From the NCBI GenBank assembly GCA_035762345.1, contig DASTPE010000153.1, forward strand, positions 1 through 52,481: a DNA stretch of 52,481 bases, written 5' to 3'. Origin of the DNA: SCGC-AG-212-J23 sp035762345. GTDB taxonomy: Bacteria; Pseudomonadota; Gammaproteobacteria; Burkholderiales; SG8-39. Shown here in pieces: positions 35,388 through 43,169 of this stretch. The translations under genes and the position numbers were made by a program. The notes under the pieces were generated by a model. The model had not been told where the DNA came from. It searched no databases and was given only the letters and a program-made list of their open reading frames with translations. Numbering within the stretch: position 1 is the first letter of the stretch; each line of letters begins with the position of its first letter.

Positions 35388-35990
35388 CTAGCCCCTGGGA
35401 GCTGCCCCGCCAGGCAGGCTCGGCGTGGCCGGCACGGTGGGCGTTCCGGGCATGTTCGGCGTCGTCGGCACGGTCGGCACGTTGGGCGTGGCGCCCGGCT
35501 TTGCTTCCGGTTTGGCCCCGGGCTTCGCTGCCGTGCCCTGCGCCGGCGCGAACACGAACTGCCAGTCGGAGTATTTCGTCTTTCCCTCGAACGAGGCATC
35601 GCGCACGGCGAAGCCGGACGTCTTAAGCGGCGGTTCCGCGGACAGGCTGAAGACCCCGGCGAAGCCGCCGTCAGCCGACTTGACGAGGCCCCAGTCGTCC
35701 TTGCCGGTGATCGGGTCGGGATAGAGCCGGCGCAGATGACGTACAGTGCCTGGCTGGCGTGGGTCCTTGATCAGGTCCGAAAGATTCTTCGGGTACTGGA
35801 GCGACGGACCGGAGAGGTAATAGCGCTCAATCGCCTTGCGGTACTCGTTCCCGATGTGCAGGAGCTCGGCTTCCTTCTCGCGCACGTTCGCCGTGTGCCA
35901 AACCTCGCCGATCAGCGCGAGCCCGCCGGACATCATCGCAACCACAAAGAGCACTGTGATGTAGGTGAATCCGCTCTCGCGCTTCACCAC
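35388..35990 (-). CDS. Minor pseudopilin-like protein with Pro-rich tail
   Basis: A 200-aa protein beginning MVKRESGFTYITVLFVVAMMSGGLALIG: a short basic leader, the prepilin peptidase site G|F, then a hydrophobic helix. Glu at +5 is replaced (FTYIT), as in GspK-like tip pseudopilins. A globular part follows (IERYYLSGPSLQYPKNLSDL, DPITGKDDWGLV). The last 50 residues are a low-complexity Lys/Pro then Thr/Pro tail (PTVPTTPNMPGTPTVPATPS). It is the last gene of the secretion operon and overlaps the previous gene by 7 bp. Lack of Glu5 suggests it sits at the tip of the pseudopilus; that is an inference. Confidence 0.75.
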   Translation of the reverse strand: MVKRESGFTYITVLFVVAMMSGGLALIGEVWHTANVREKEAELLHIGNEYRKAIERYYLSGPSLQYPKNLSDLIKDPRQPGTVRHLRRLYPDPITGKDDWGLVKSADGGFAGVFSLSAEPPLKTSGFAVRDASFEGKTKYSDWQFVFAPAQGTAAKPGAKPEAKPGATPNVPTVPTTPNMPGTPTVPATPSLPGGAAPRG

Positions 35991-36373
35991 GTTGCGAACT
36001 CCGTGCCGTCGAGCGCCTTTCCGGGCGCGCCGCTCCTCACATCGTAGACGCCGGTTTTCTGCGGGTCGGGGGGCGATACCAAGACCCAGGTAGTAGCGCT
36101 CTCGGTGATCGGGTCGAGCGGAACCCTGTGCAGGTACTTGTCCGACGCGAGCGCCTCCAGCGATTCGGGGTACTTGCCCTTGTCGCCGTAGTATTTCCCG
36201 ATCGCGTCGCGCATCTGGTAAAGGTTCTCCTTCAGCACCGCCTCTTTCGAGCGGTCAAGGCTACCGTAGTAGCGTGGTACGGCGATCGTGAGCAGGGTCG
36301 CTATGATCGCCAGCACGATCAGAAGCTCGATGAGAGTGAAGCCTGTAAGATGAGGCTTCTTTCTTTTTACCAT
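35984..36373 (-). CDS. GspG/GspH-type minor pseudopilin
   Basis: A 129-aa type II pseudopilin. The leader MVKRKKPHLTG is followed by FTLIELLIVLAIIATLL with Glu at +5. The body (MRDAIGKYYGDKGKYPESLE, HRVPLDPITESATTWVLV) resembles the GspG/PilE fold. I chose ATG 36373, where the prepilin leader starts; the frame is open further upstream inside the preceding pseudopilin gene. It overlaps both neighbours by 7 bp. Confidence 0.85.
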   Translation of the reverse strand: MVKRKKPHLTGFTLIELLIVLAIIATLLTIAVPRYYGSLDRSKEAVLKENLYQMRDAIGKYYGDKGKYPESLEALASDKYLHRVPLDPITESATTWVLVSPPDPQKTGVYDVRSGAPGKALDGTEFATW

Positions 36374-36834
36374 TCGCGATAAGGGCGACCGTTGATGCCT
36401 TTGCCGGGGGCGAGGGTGAAGACGTCGAACACATCGTCGCCCTCGCGCGGGTCGTCCGGCGGGCTTGCGTAGGAGCGTTTGCCCCACGATTCGGGGGCGG
36501 AAGCTTCGTTCGGTGCGAATGGATCCCGGGGAAGCCGGCGCAGGAAGTACATGCGCTCGTGCTTCGGGCTCTTCTCGTCTTCAACTCCCTGGATGAGGTC
36601 TTCCAGGCGCTTCGGGTAGCCCGATTCGCCAACGCGCTTCGGAATGCGACCGTCGTCGGACGCTTGCTTGTAGGCGTCGATCGCGGTCCGGATCTCGCGC
36701 AGCGCACGCCTCAGGTCCTGCTCCTTCGCGCGCTGCACGACGAGCTCGTTGAGCGGCAAGACCGCCGAGGCGAGGATGGCCACGATCGCCACCGCGGTGA
36801 CGAGCTCGATCAGCGTGAATCCGCGCGCCCTCAT
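36367..36834 (-). CDS. GspG-type minor pseudopilin
   Basis: A 155-aa pseudopilin: leader MRARG, cleavage before FTLIELVTAVAIVAILA with Glu at +5, then a helix-rich N-terminal part (RRALREIRTAIDAYKQASDD) and a GspG-like C-terminal part with PRDPFAP and ESWGKRSY. The start overlaps the secretin stop (ATGA). Likely a structural subunit of a short periplasmic pseudopilus. Confidence 0.85.
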   Translation of the reverse strand: MRARGFTLIELVTAVAIVAILASAVLPLNELVVQRAKEQDLRRALREIRTAIDAYKQASDDGRIPKRVGESGYPKRLEDLIQGVEDEKSPKHERMYFLRRLPRDPFAPNEASAPESWGKRSYASPPDDPREGDDVFDVFTLAPGKGINGRPYREW

Positions 36835-38684
36835 TGCGGCGGCTTGACGCCTCCGAACGGCACCTGCTCGGCTCCGGCGGGCGGGGTGGGCGGCGCCGCC
36901 GGCTTGGCAGGCGCGGGCGGCTGGGGTTGCGGCGGAAGCACCAGGGGCACGGCGCCGGCGGGCGAACCGGCGGACGCTTCGGTGCCGGCGGCGAACTCCA
37001 TCGAGCGCGCGTCGGGCCGCGCCAGCGTACGCACGAGGCGCGGCGTGATCAAAAGCACGATCTCTGTCTTCAGCGTCTCGTCGCGCGTGTGCGAGAAGAG
37101 TCGTCCGAGCACCGGGAGGTCACCGACGCCCGGAACGCGGCTCGCCGTCCTGCGATCCTGGTCGTTGATCAATCCGGCGAGGATCTGGGTCTCGCCGTCG
37201 CGCAACCGCAGCATCGTGTTCGCATTGCGCGTGCCGATCTGGTAGGTGAGCGTGTTGCTCCCGACGGTGCGAATCTCGCGGGCGATGTTGCTGACCTCCA
37301 GCCCCACCCGGATGCCTACCTCGTCTTCGAGGTAGATGATCGGCTCGACCTCGAGCTTGAGACCCACATCGAGATAGGAGACGGACTCCGAAACGAAGCC
37401 GCCCGTCGCCGCCGCGGTGGTGGTAATCACCGGGACGCGGTCGCCGATGTGAACGCGTGCCTTCTCCTTGTTCTTTACTCGAATGCGCGGATTTGCGAGC
37501 ACGTTGGTGCTCCCGTCCTGTTGCAGGAAGCTCACCAGGAAAAGCGGATCGGTGAATCTGAGCTGCACGAGCTCCGACCCCCGGTTGAGCCACTCCGGCA
37601 GGCTGACCACGCCCGGGATACCCGCCGCACCGACCAGGCTCCACGCCACCGAGTCGGGGAATTTGATGCCGAGCTCGAGCAAGCGGGTAGTGCTCATCTC
37701 GAGCACCTCTACCTGAAGCATGACCTCGGGCTCGGCCAGGTCCTGCGCCGCGATCAGGCGCTCGGCGAGGCGCACCGCGTTCGGCGTGTCCTTGATGACG
37801 AGGAGGTTGACCTTCTCGTCAATGAAGATATCGCGCGTCTTCAACATGGTGCGGATCATGTTCGCGGTCTGCCGCACGTCGGCGTTGGCGATGTAGAAGC
37901 TCTTCACCACGAGCTCCTGGTACTCGCGCTGCTTCTGCGGCGTATTGGGAAACACCAGCACGGTGGTCTCGTTGACGATCTTCTGCTCGAGCTGGTTGGT
38001 GGCGAGCACGAGCCGTATGAGCTCTTCCGGCGAGGCGTTACGCACGACAATCGTCGTGCGCTGGTCGGCCCGAACATCCTTGTCGAGCACGAAGCTTACG
38101 CCGGTCGCTCGCGAGATCATGTCGAACACCGCGCGCAACGCGACGTCTCGGAGCTCCAGAGAGATCGGCTGGGTAGTCGCTGTCTTGAGACGCGGCGTAA
38201 CGATGGCTGGCTTCGCGGTGCGCTCCTCAATCAGGCGTTGCAGCCTTCGCGCTTCGCGGCTCTGCGGGTTCTCGACCAGCACCGGCCGCAGCAGGTCCTG
38301 CGCCTCGAGGTAGCTTTCCTCCCTAACAAGCCTCTGGGCGTTGCCGATGATGGGGCGGTGGCGCGCATCGGCTTCGAGCTGCTCGAGGCCGGCGCGGGCG
38401 CGTGGATTGCCGGCGTCGTACTTCTGGACACGGCGCAGCAGCTCGGCCGCCGCTTCGGGCTGGGCATTCACCCGCAGGGTTTCCGCCTGCGCGAGCCATT
38501 GCGCCGTAAGCAGGTCGCGCGTGCGGTAATACTCCGGCTGATACTTCGGCTCCTTCTGGAGGAGCGCGAGCGCCTGCTCGCCGCGGCCCGAGGCGACAAG
38601 CTCGCGCGCCTCCTTGATCACCGGGTCTTCCACGGCCGCGCAGCCCGCAATGAAGAGGATGAATACGAAGAAGCGCGCTTTCAT
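36831..38684 (-). CDS. Secretin lipoprotein (GspD/PilQ-like) with TPR region
   Basis: A 617-aa outer-membrane secretin that would form the gated exit channel. A lipoprotein signal (FVFILFIAGC) ends at Cys15. A TPR-like helical region follows to about residue 160, then a secretin N-domain (ISLELRDVALRAVFDMISRA, the STN/N0 type), an N1-like domain (KSFYIANADVRQTANMIRTM), and the C-terminal pore domain (EVMLQVEVLEMSTTRLLELG, TNVLANPRIRVKNKEKA, VPGVGDLPVLGRLF). The last 60 residues are Pro-rich. TPR plus STN plus lipid anchor resembles MshL/PulD-type secretins in hybrid pilus and secretion loci. It overlaps pilO and a pseudopilin by ATGA. Confidence 0.9.
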   Translation of the reverse strand: MKARFFVFILFIAGCAAVEDPVIKEARELVASGRGEQALALLQKEPKYQPEYYRTRDLLTAQWLAQAETLRVNAQPEAAAELLRRVQKYDAGNPRARAGLEQLEADARHRPIIGNAQRLVREESYLEAQDLLRPVLVENPQSREARRLQRLIEERTAKPAIVTPRLKTATTQPISLELRDVALRAVFDMISRATGVSFVLDKDVRADQRTTIVVRNASPEELIRLVLATNQLEQKIVNETTVLVFPNTPQKQREYQELVVKSFYIANADVRQTANMIRTMLKTRDIFIDEKVNLLVIKDTPNAVRLAERLIAAQDLAEPEVMLQVEVLEMSTTRLLELGIKFPDSVAWSLVGAAGIPGVVSLPEWLNRGSELVQLRFTDPLFLVSFLQQDGSTNVLANPRIRVKNKEKARVHIGDRVPVITTTAAATGGFVSESVSYLDVGLKLEVEPIIYLEDEVGIRVGLEVSNIAREIRTVGSNTLTYQIGTRNANTMLRLRDGETQILAGLINDQDRRTASRVPGVGDLPVLGRLFSHTRDETLKTEIVLLITPRLVRTLARPDARSMEFAAGTEASAGSPAGAVPLVLPPQPQPPAPAKPAAPPTPPAGAEQVPFGGVKPPQ

Positions 38685-39196
38685 GACGTGCCCTTTCGCA
38701 AGTAGATCGTGAGGCGCACCTGCGCCTCGAGCTGCGCATCGGCAGCCTTTTTCCGCTCGAAGCGCAGCGCATCGAGCGAAGTGGTCGGCATCTCCTGCAG
38801 CACGCGGCCGACGAACTGCCTGAGCTGGGGATAGCTGCCGCGCACGGGGAGCGTGACATGGTAGGCGGCGAGCGGCCCGCCCGCCGGGACCATGCGGTAC
38901 TCGCCCTGACGGAGCTCGACGCGCGCCATCTTGGCATGCGCGTAGAGCGCATCGAGTTCGCCGGGAAGGCGCTCGATGGGCGGGAAGCGGCTATAGAAGC
39001 GCTCGAGCTCCGCAGCCGGATCGGCGCGCGTCCCTTGCACCGGCACGCGCTTCTCGGCGACCGCGGTGCGGCGCTCGAGCTCGGCAGCGGCCGGGGCAAG
39101 CGCGTTGAAGTAGAACGCTAGGCAAAAGATCCCGACGCCCACGCCGGCAACGCCGGCCGGGCCGAGCACATCGAGAAGGCGGCGCAGGTTCCTCAT
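38681..39196 (-). CDS. PilO/GspM-like assembly protein
   Basis: A 171-aa bitopic inner-membrane protein: a helix near the N-terminus (GVAGVGVGIFCLAFYFNAL), a short coiled coil, and a ferredoxin-like periplasmic domain (LAAYHVTLPVRGSYPQLRQF). This is the PilO/GspM plan, a partner of the PilN-like protein upstream in the alignment complex. The ATG at 39196 is the third of three tandem start-like repeats linking it to pilN. The stop overlaps the secretin start. Confidence 0.82.
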   Translation of the reverse strand: MRNLRRLLDVLGPAGVAGVGVGIFCLAFYFNALAPAAAELERRTAVAEKRVPVQGTRADPAAELERFYSRFPPIERLPGELDALYAHAKMARVELRQGEYRMVPAGGPLAAYHVTLPVRGSYPQLRQFVGRVLQEMPTTSLDALRFERKKAADAQLEAQVRLTIYLRKGTS

Positions 39197-39224
39197 GCGC
39201 AGTTGCTCATCCGCAGTTCCTCAT
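39197..39224 (-). repeat. Tandem 14-bp start-codon repeats between pilN and pilO
   Basis: Reading leftward, ATGAGGAACTGCGG and ATGAGCAACTGCGC precede the true pilO start ATGAGGAACCTGCG. The first ATG overlaps the pilN stop. Each extra copy is a five-codon mini-ORF whose TGA overlaps the next ATG, giving an unbroken stop-start chain from pilN to pilO. Confidence 0.7.
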
Positions 39225-39742
39225 GACTTACCCTTGAAGGAAGCCTGCACCGAGAACAGGATCGGGCGCCCGGGCGCATCCTCGCGGACCTGGTGGCTCA
39301 CAAGGTGCACTTCGGCGAAGCTCCCGGTGGCTTCGAGGCGTCGCAGGTACTCGAGCATCGTGCCTTCGCGGCGCGCTTCCGCGCTCACGCGCAGCACGCG
39401 ATTCTGCGCATCGGGCTGAATGTTCAGCACGGCCACTTCCTGCGTCGCCGCCCGCTCGAGCGAATCGATAAGCTGCGCCCAGGGAAGCGCGAGCTGGCGC
39501 ACCGTCGCCTGCGCGCTCTTCATCTCCGCCTCGAGGCGCTCGCGCGGGATCGCGCGCCCCGGTCGCGTACCGCCGAGCAGCGCTTCGGCTGCCTCCAGTT
39601 CGTACAATCGCTGCCGGGTTTCGCTGTACTTGAAGACGAGCGTGGCCCCCAGCATCAGCGCAACCGCAAGTACGATGTAACCGACCACCCGCCCGTGGCG
39701 GCGCGGAACGACGAAATCGAGCTGGAGCGCCTTGCGCGTCAT
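39221..39742 (-). CDS. PilN-like / GspL C-terminal-type assembly protein
   Basis: A 173-aa bitopic inner-membrane protein: short cytoplasmic N-terminus with QLDFVVPRRH, a membrane helix (VVGYIVLAVALMLGATLVF), then a coiled coil and a ferredoxin-like domain (QEVAVLNIQPDAQNRVLRVS). This is the PilN arrangement, which links the cytoplasmic PilM to PilO. The start at 39742 overlaps the upstream stop (ATGA); the longer open frame is not supported by homology. The stop overlaps the first repeated ATG before pilO. Confidence 0.82.
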   Translation of the reverse strand: MTRKALQLDFVVPRRHGRVVGYIVLAVALMLGATLVFKYSETRQRLYELEAAEALLGGTRPGRAIPRERLEAEMKSAQATVRQLALPWAQLIDSLERAATQEVAVLNIQPDAQNRVLRVSAEARREGTMLEYLRRLEATGSFAEVHLVSHQVREDAPGRPILFSVQASFKGKS

Positions 39743-40335
39743 AGCGTCAGCACGAGCGACGGCAACGGCTCGCCGCCCGCGCGGCTTCGCTCGCGCTCGA
39801 GGAGCTCTTCGGCATCGGTCTCCCGGCCGTTGTGCACCGAGGCCCAGCCCCTCGTAGCCACGCGGGCGAGGCAGGTACGCCCGGGCTCGCCAAGCAGGAG
39901 CCATGCTCCCTCGCGCGGAATGCGCCCGCGCGCTGCGTTATATGCCGCCATGAGGCGGGGCTGCACGGATATGAGCTTTGCTTTCCCCTTCCCGGGAAAT
40001 GCTTTCTTGATGCCTTCAAGGAGCGCCGCATCGATGGCGCACGCAAGCCTCTGGAAGACGCGCACTTCCCACCCTTTGACGCGATCGCCGTGGATCTTCG
40101 TGAAGTGGAAGCGCGCGAGCGCCAGCTCCTCCTCCGGCGTCGTGGCACCGTCGTGCTCGGGCAGAACCGCGTAGCGCACGAAGTGGTTCGACAGCACCAC
40201 GGTGACGTCGACGCGCTTGCGCAACGCCGCGATCTTGCGTGCGAAATCCTCGACCGCGCCCTGCCAGGGCTGTGGCTCCTCGGGCGGCAGCGGCTCGAGC
40301 GCGACGCTGAGGCGCTCAGGCCACAAAGGTGACAC
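39739..40335 (-). CDS. PilM/GspL-like cytoplasmic protein (short)
   Basis: A 198-aa protein at the pilM position. It contains VEDFARKIAALRKRVDVTVV, FVRYAVLPEHDG, and a second half rich in beta strands (LISVQPRLMAAYNAARGRIP, WLLLGEPGRTCLARV), which fits a reduced actin-like GspL/PilM/MshI fold. PilM is usually about 350 aa, so the nucleotide-binding half appears curtailed. The start is best placed at GTG 40335 (MSPLWPERLSVAL), which overlaps gspE by 20 bp; no ATG is available. Function as adaptor between the ATPase and PilN is inferred from gene order. Confidence 0.7.
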   Translation of the reverse strand: MSPLWPERLSVALEPLPPEEPQPWQGAVEDFARKIAALRKRVDVTVVLSNHFVRYAVLPEHDGATTPEEELALARFHFTKIHGDRVKGWEVRVFQRLACAIDAALLEGIKKAFPGKGKAKLISVQPRLMAAYNAARGRIPREGAWLLLGEPGRTCLARVATRGWASVHNGRETDAEELLERERSRAGGEPLPSLVLTL

Positions 40336-41986
40336 GGTTGATCTCCTCGAGCGTGGTCTGGCCGCGCCGAACCGCCTCCAGCGCGGCCTCGCGCAGGAAG
40401 CGGGTGCCGTTCTTCGCCGCGGTATCCTTGAGCGTACGGATCGGGGCGCGCGAGGTGATGAGCTCGCGCATTTCATCGTTCAGGATCAGAAGCTCGGCGA
40501 TCGCCTTGCGCCCGCGGTAGCCGACGCCGCGGCATTCGCGGCAACCCTTGCCCGCCATGAACTTCCAGCCCTGGATCGCTTGCGGTGTGAGGCCCGATTC
40601 CGCCAGCAGTTCTGGCCGGGGCAGCGCCTCCTCCGCGCAGTGGATGCAGACGAGCCGCACGAGGCGCTGAGCGAGAATCGCGTTCAGCGCCGAGACGAAC
40701 CCGTAAAGGTCCACGTTCATGTGCATGAATCGCCCGATCACGTCGAACACGTTGTTGGCGTGCACGGTGGTGAAGACAAGATGGCCGGTGAGCGCGGACT
40801 GCACCGCGATGTTTGCGGTCTCCGGATCGCGAATCTCCCCCACCATGATGCGATCCGGGTCGTGGCGCAGGATCGAGCGCAGGCCGCGCGCGAAGGTGAG
40901 ACCCTTCTTCTCGTTCACCGGGATCTGCAGCACCCCCGGCAGCTGGTACTCCACCGGATCCTCGATGGTCACGATCTTGTCCTGCCCCTTGTTGATCTCG
41001 GTAATCGCGGCATAGAGCGTGGTGGTCTTGCCGCTGCCGGTCGGCCCGGTGACGAGCAGCATCCCATGCGGCTCGTGAGACAGGCGCCGCAGCGCCTTGA
41101 TGTCACCCTCCTCGAATCCGAGGCTGTCGAGAGAGAGTGTCTGCCGCGTGCTCTCGTAGAGCGACTGCTTGTCGAGGACGCGTAGCACCGCGTCCTCTCC
41201 ATGGATGCTTGGCATGATGGAGACGCGGAAGTCGATGGCGCGGGCGCGGTCGAGCGCCTTGAACCGCCCGTCCTGGGGCACGCGGCGCTCGGTCACGTCG
41301 AGCTCGGCGAGCACCTTGACGCGGGCGATCGCCTGTTCGGCCTGCACGCGGTCGTCGATTTGCTTGATCGGGACCAGGATGCCGTCGATGCGGAACTTGA
41401 TCATCAGGCCTGCCGCCACGGTCTCGAGGTGGATGTCGCTCGCTCCGATCTTCAGGGCATCGCGCAGAGTCGATCGCACGAGCCGCACCACCTCGCTCTG
41501 CTCGTCGGCGATCGCCTTGAGCGACAGGTCTTCCGCGTCGCGGTTATCGTCGCCCGCTGCGCCGGTCTCCGCGCTCAACGCGTCGAGAGCGCGCAGCGTC
41601 TCCTCGTGGCTTGCGAGATAGGCGACGAGGTCGCCGCGGTGCACGAGGCGCCATGCGAACGGGGCGAGGATGCGCTCAGAGGCCCACGCCGCCTGCTCCG
41701 CGGAGAACGGATCGTCGGTCGCAAGTAGCAGCTCACCGTCTTCGGTGCGCAGCAGCACGCAGCCCTTGCGGGAGCATTCGCTCAACGGCACGAGGTCGAA
41801 CGCTGGCTCGAGACGCCGAAACTCATCCATGCGCAGCACGCCGTAACGAAAAGTGGCCGCGAGGCGCTCGGCAAACACGTCGGGCTCCAGACTGAGCTTC
41901 TCCTCAAGCACGTCGACCAGACGGCGGCTGCCTGCGGCGGCGCGTGCCTCGGCGCGGGCTTCGGCGATCTGGCGCGCGTCGATCAC
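40316..41986 (-). CDS. gspE: GspE/PilB-type secretion ATPase
   Basis: Hexameric cytoplasmic ATPase that drives pseudopilus assembly. In the 556-aa protein: a divergent N-terminal MshEN-like region, N2 domain with GASDIHLE, Walker A GPTGSGKTTTLYA, Asp box IEDPVEYQ, Walker B (LRHDPDRIMVGEIRD), His box LVFTTVHANN, and a zinc site CIHC...CREC (EALPRPELLAESGLTPQAI between). I placed the start at GTG 41986, which overlaps the gspF stop as GTGA; the longer open frame runs antisense-like through gspF. Confidence 0.93.
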   Translation of the reverse strand: MIDARQIAEARAEARAAAGSRRLVDVLEEKLSLEPDVFAERLAATFRYGVLRMDEFRRLEPAFDLVPLSECSRKGCVLLRTEDGELLLATDDPFSAEQAAWASERILAPFAWRLVHRGDLVAYLASHEETLRALDALSAETGAAGDDNRDAEDLSLKAIADEQSEVVRLVRSTLRDALKIGASDIHLETVAAGLMIKFRIDGILVPIKQIDDRVQAEQAIARVKVLAELDVTERRVPQDGRFKALDRARAIDFRVSIMPSIHGEDAVLRVLDKQSLYESTRQTLSLDSLGFEEGDIKALRRLSHEPHGMLLVTGPTGSGKTTTLYAAITEINKGQDKIVTIEDPVEYQLPGVLQIPVNEKKGLTFARGLRSILRHDPDRIMVGEIRDPETANIAVQSALTGHLVFTTVHANNVFDVIGRFMHMNVDLYGFVSALNAILAQRLVRLVCIHCAEEALPRPELLAESGLTPQAIQGWKFMAGKGCRECRGVGYRGRKAIAELLILNDEMRELITSRAPIRTLKDTAAKNGTRFLREAALEAVRRGQTTLEEINRVTFVA

Positions 41987-43164
41987 CGCAGGTTCCCTGC
42001 CAGCTCGAAGATCGGCATGTACATGAGCACCACGATCGACCCGATCACGAGACCGATCACCGCCATGAGGAGCGGCTCGAACATGCGCGTAAACCAGTCC
42101 ACCCAGCGCGCGAGCTCCTCGTCGTGGAAGCTCGCGGCACGGTCCATCATCTCGCCCATCTTGCCGCTCGACTCGCCGACCACCAGCATCCGCATGGCAA
42201 CCGGCGTTGCCAGCCCGTTCGCCTCGAGCGATTCCGATACGCTGCGACCTTCGCTGATCGCGCGGCTCGCGGCCGCGAGGCGCGCGCGGAGCACCGGATG
42301 CAGGAGCTCCGCGCTCATGCCGAGGGCGGAGACGAGGGGCATACCCCCGCGCAGCAGCATCCCGGTGGTGCGGTAAAGGCGCGCAAGCTGGTACACCTTG
42401 AGCCGCTCGCCGATCGCCGGGATGCGCCACAGTGCGTCCCCCAGCTTTGCGCGGATGGTTTTCCGTCTTAGGAAGAAGATCGCTATAAGCGGTATGCCGA
42501 CAAGCACGCCGCCCGCAAGCAGCGCGTGTCCCTCGACCATCTGCCCCCAGCCAATCAGCACCTGGGAGAAAAACGGCAGATCGGCGACGCGGTCTTCGTA
42601 GATCTTGCCAAAGCGCGGCACCACATAGAGCAGCAGGAAAAGGGTCACCAGAGCGCCCGCTGCGATCAGGATCATCGGGTAGATCGAGGCATTGAGCGCG
42701 CGCTTACGGATCGCTTCGAGCTGCGCCTGGTATGCAACGTAGCGCGAGAGCGCAGGCGCGAGGTCGCTCGTCCTCTCGGCCGCGCGCACCGTGGCGACGT
42801 AAAGCGGCGAGAACACCGCCGGCTGCTGCTCTAGCGCGGCGGAGAACGGCTGCCCCTCGCGCAGCACCGCGGCGATGCGCCCAAGAAGCGCTCGGAACTC
42901 GGCACGCCGCTCTTTCTGCGCGAGCGTGTCGATCGCCTCAACGAGCGGCAGCCCGGCCTCGAGCAGAACGAGCAATTCTTGGCTGAAGAGCTGTACCGGA
43001 AAGCGCGCCTGGCCGATGAGCGGCAGGCCGCGCTGGCTCTTCACCTCGAGCACCTTGTAGCCGCGGCTCTCGGCCTGCTGGCGCGCCGCCTGCTCGTCGA
43101 GCGCCTGGGTGTCGAGCGACGCGATGCGTCCTTCGGGCGTGATGGCGCGGAGGTGAAAACGCAT
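41983..43164 (-). CDS. gspF: GspF/PilC-type inner-membrane platform protein
   Basis: A 393-aa polytopic protein with the two GspF domains: first at about residues 60-180 (FSQELLVLLEAGLPLVEAID), second at about 265-390 (YRTTGMLLRGGMPLVSALGM), separated and followed by membrane helices (LIAAGALVTLFLLLYVVPRF, MAVIGLVIGSIVVLMYMPIF). It is the platform on which the ATPase acts. The ATG at 43164 starts MRFHLRAITPEGR, matching the family; it lies 5 bp after the gspG stop. Confidence 0.94.
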   Translation of the reverse strand: MRFHLRAITPEGRIASLDTQALDEQAARQQAESRGYKVLEVKSQRGLPLIGQARFPVQLFSQELLVLLEAGLPLVEAIDTLAQKERRAEFRALLGRIAAVLREGQPFSAALEQQPAVFSPLYVATVRAAERTSDLAPALSRYVAYQAQLEAIRKRALNASIYPMILIAAGALVTLFLLLYVVPRFGKIYEDRVADLPFFSQVLIGWGQMVEGHALLAGGVLVGIPLIAIFFLRRKTIRAKLGDALWRIPAIGERLKVYQLARLYRTTGMLLRGGMPLVSALGMSAELLHPVLRARLAAASRAISEGRSVSESLEANGLATPVAMRMLVVGESSGKMGEMMDRAASFHDEELARWVDWFTRMFEPLLMAVIGLVIGSIVVLMYMPIFELAGNLR

Positions 43165-43169
43165 GGCCG

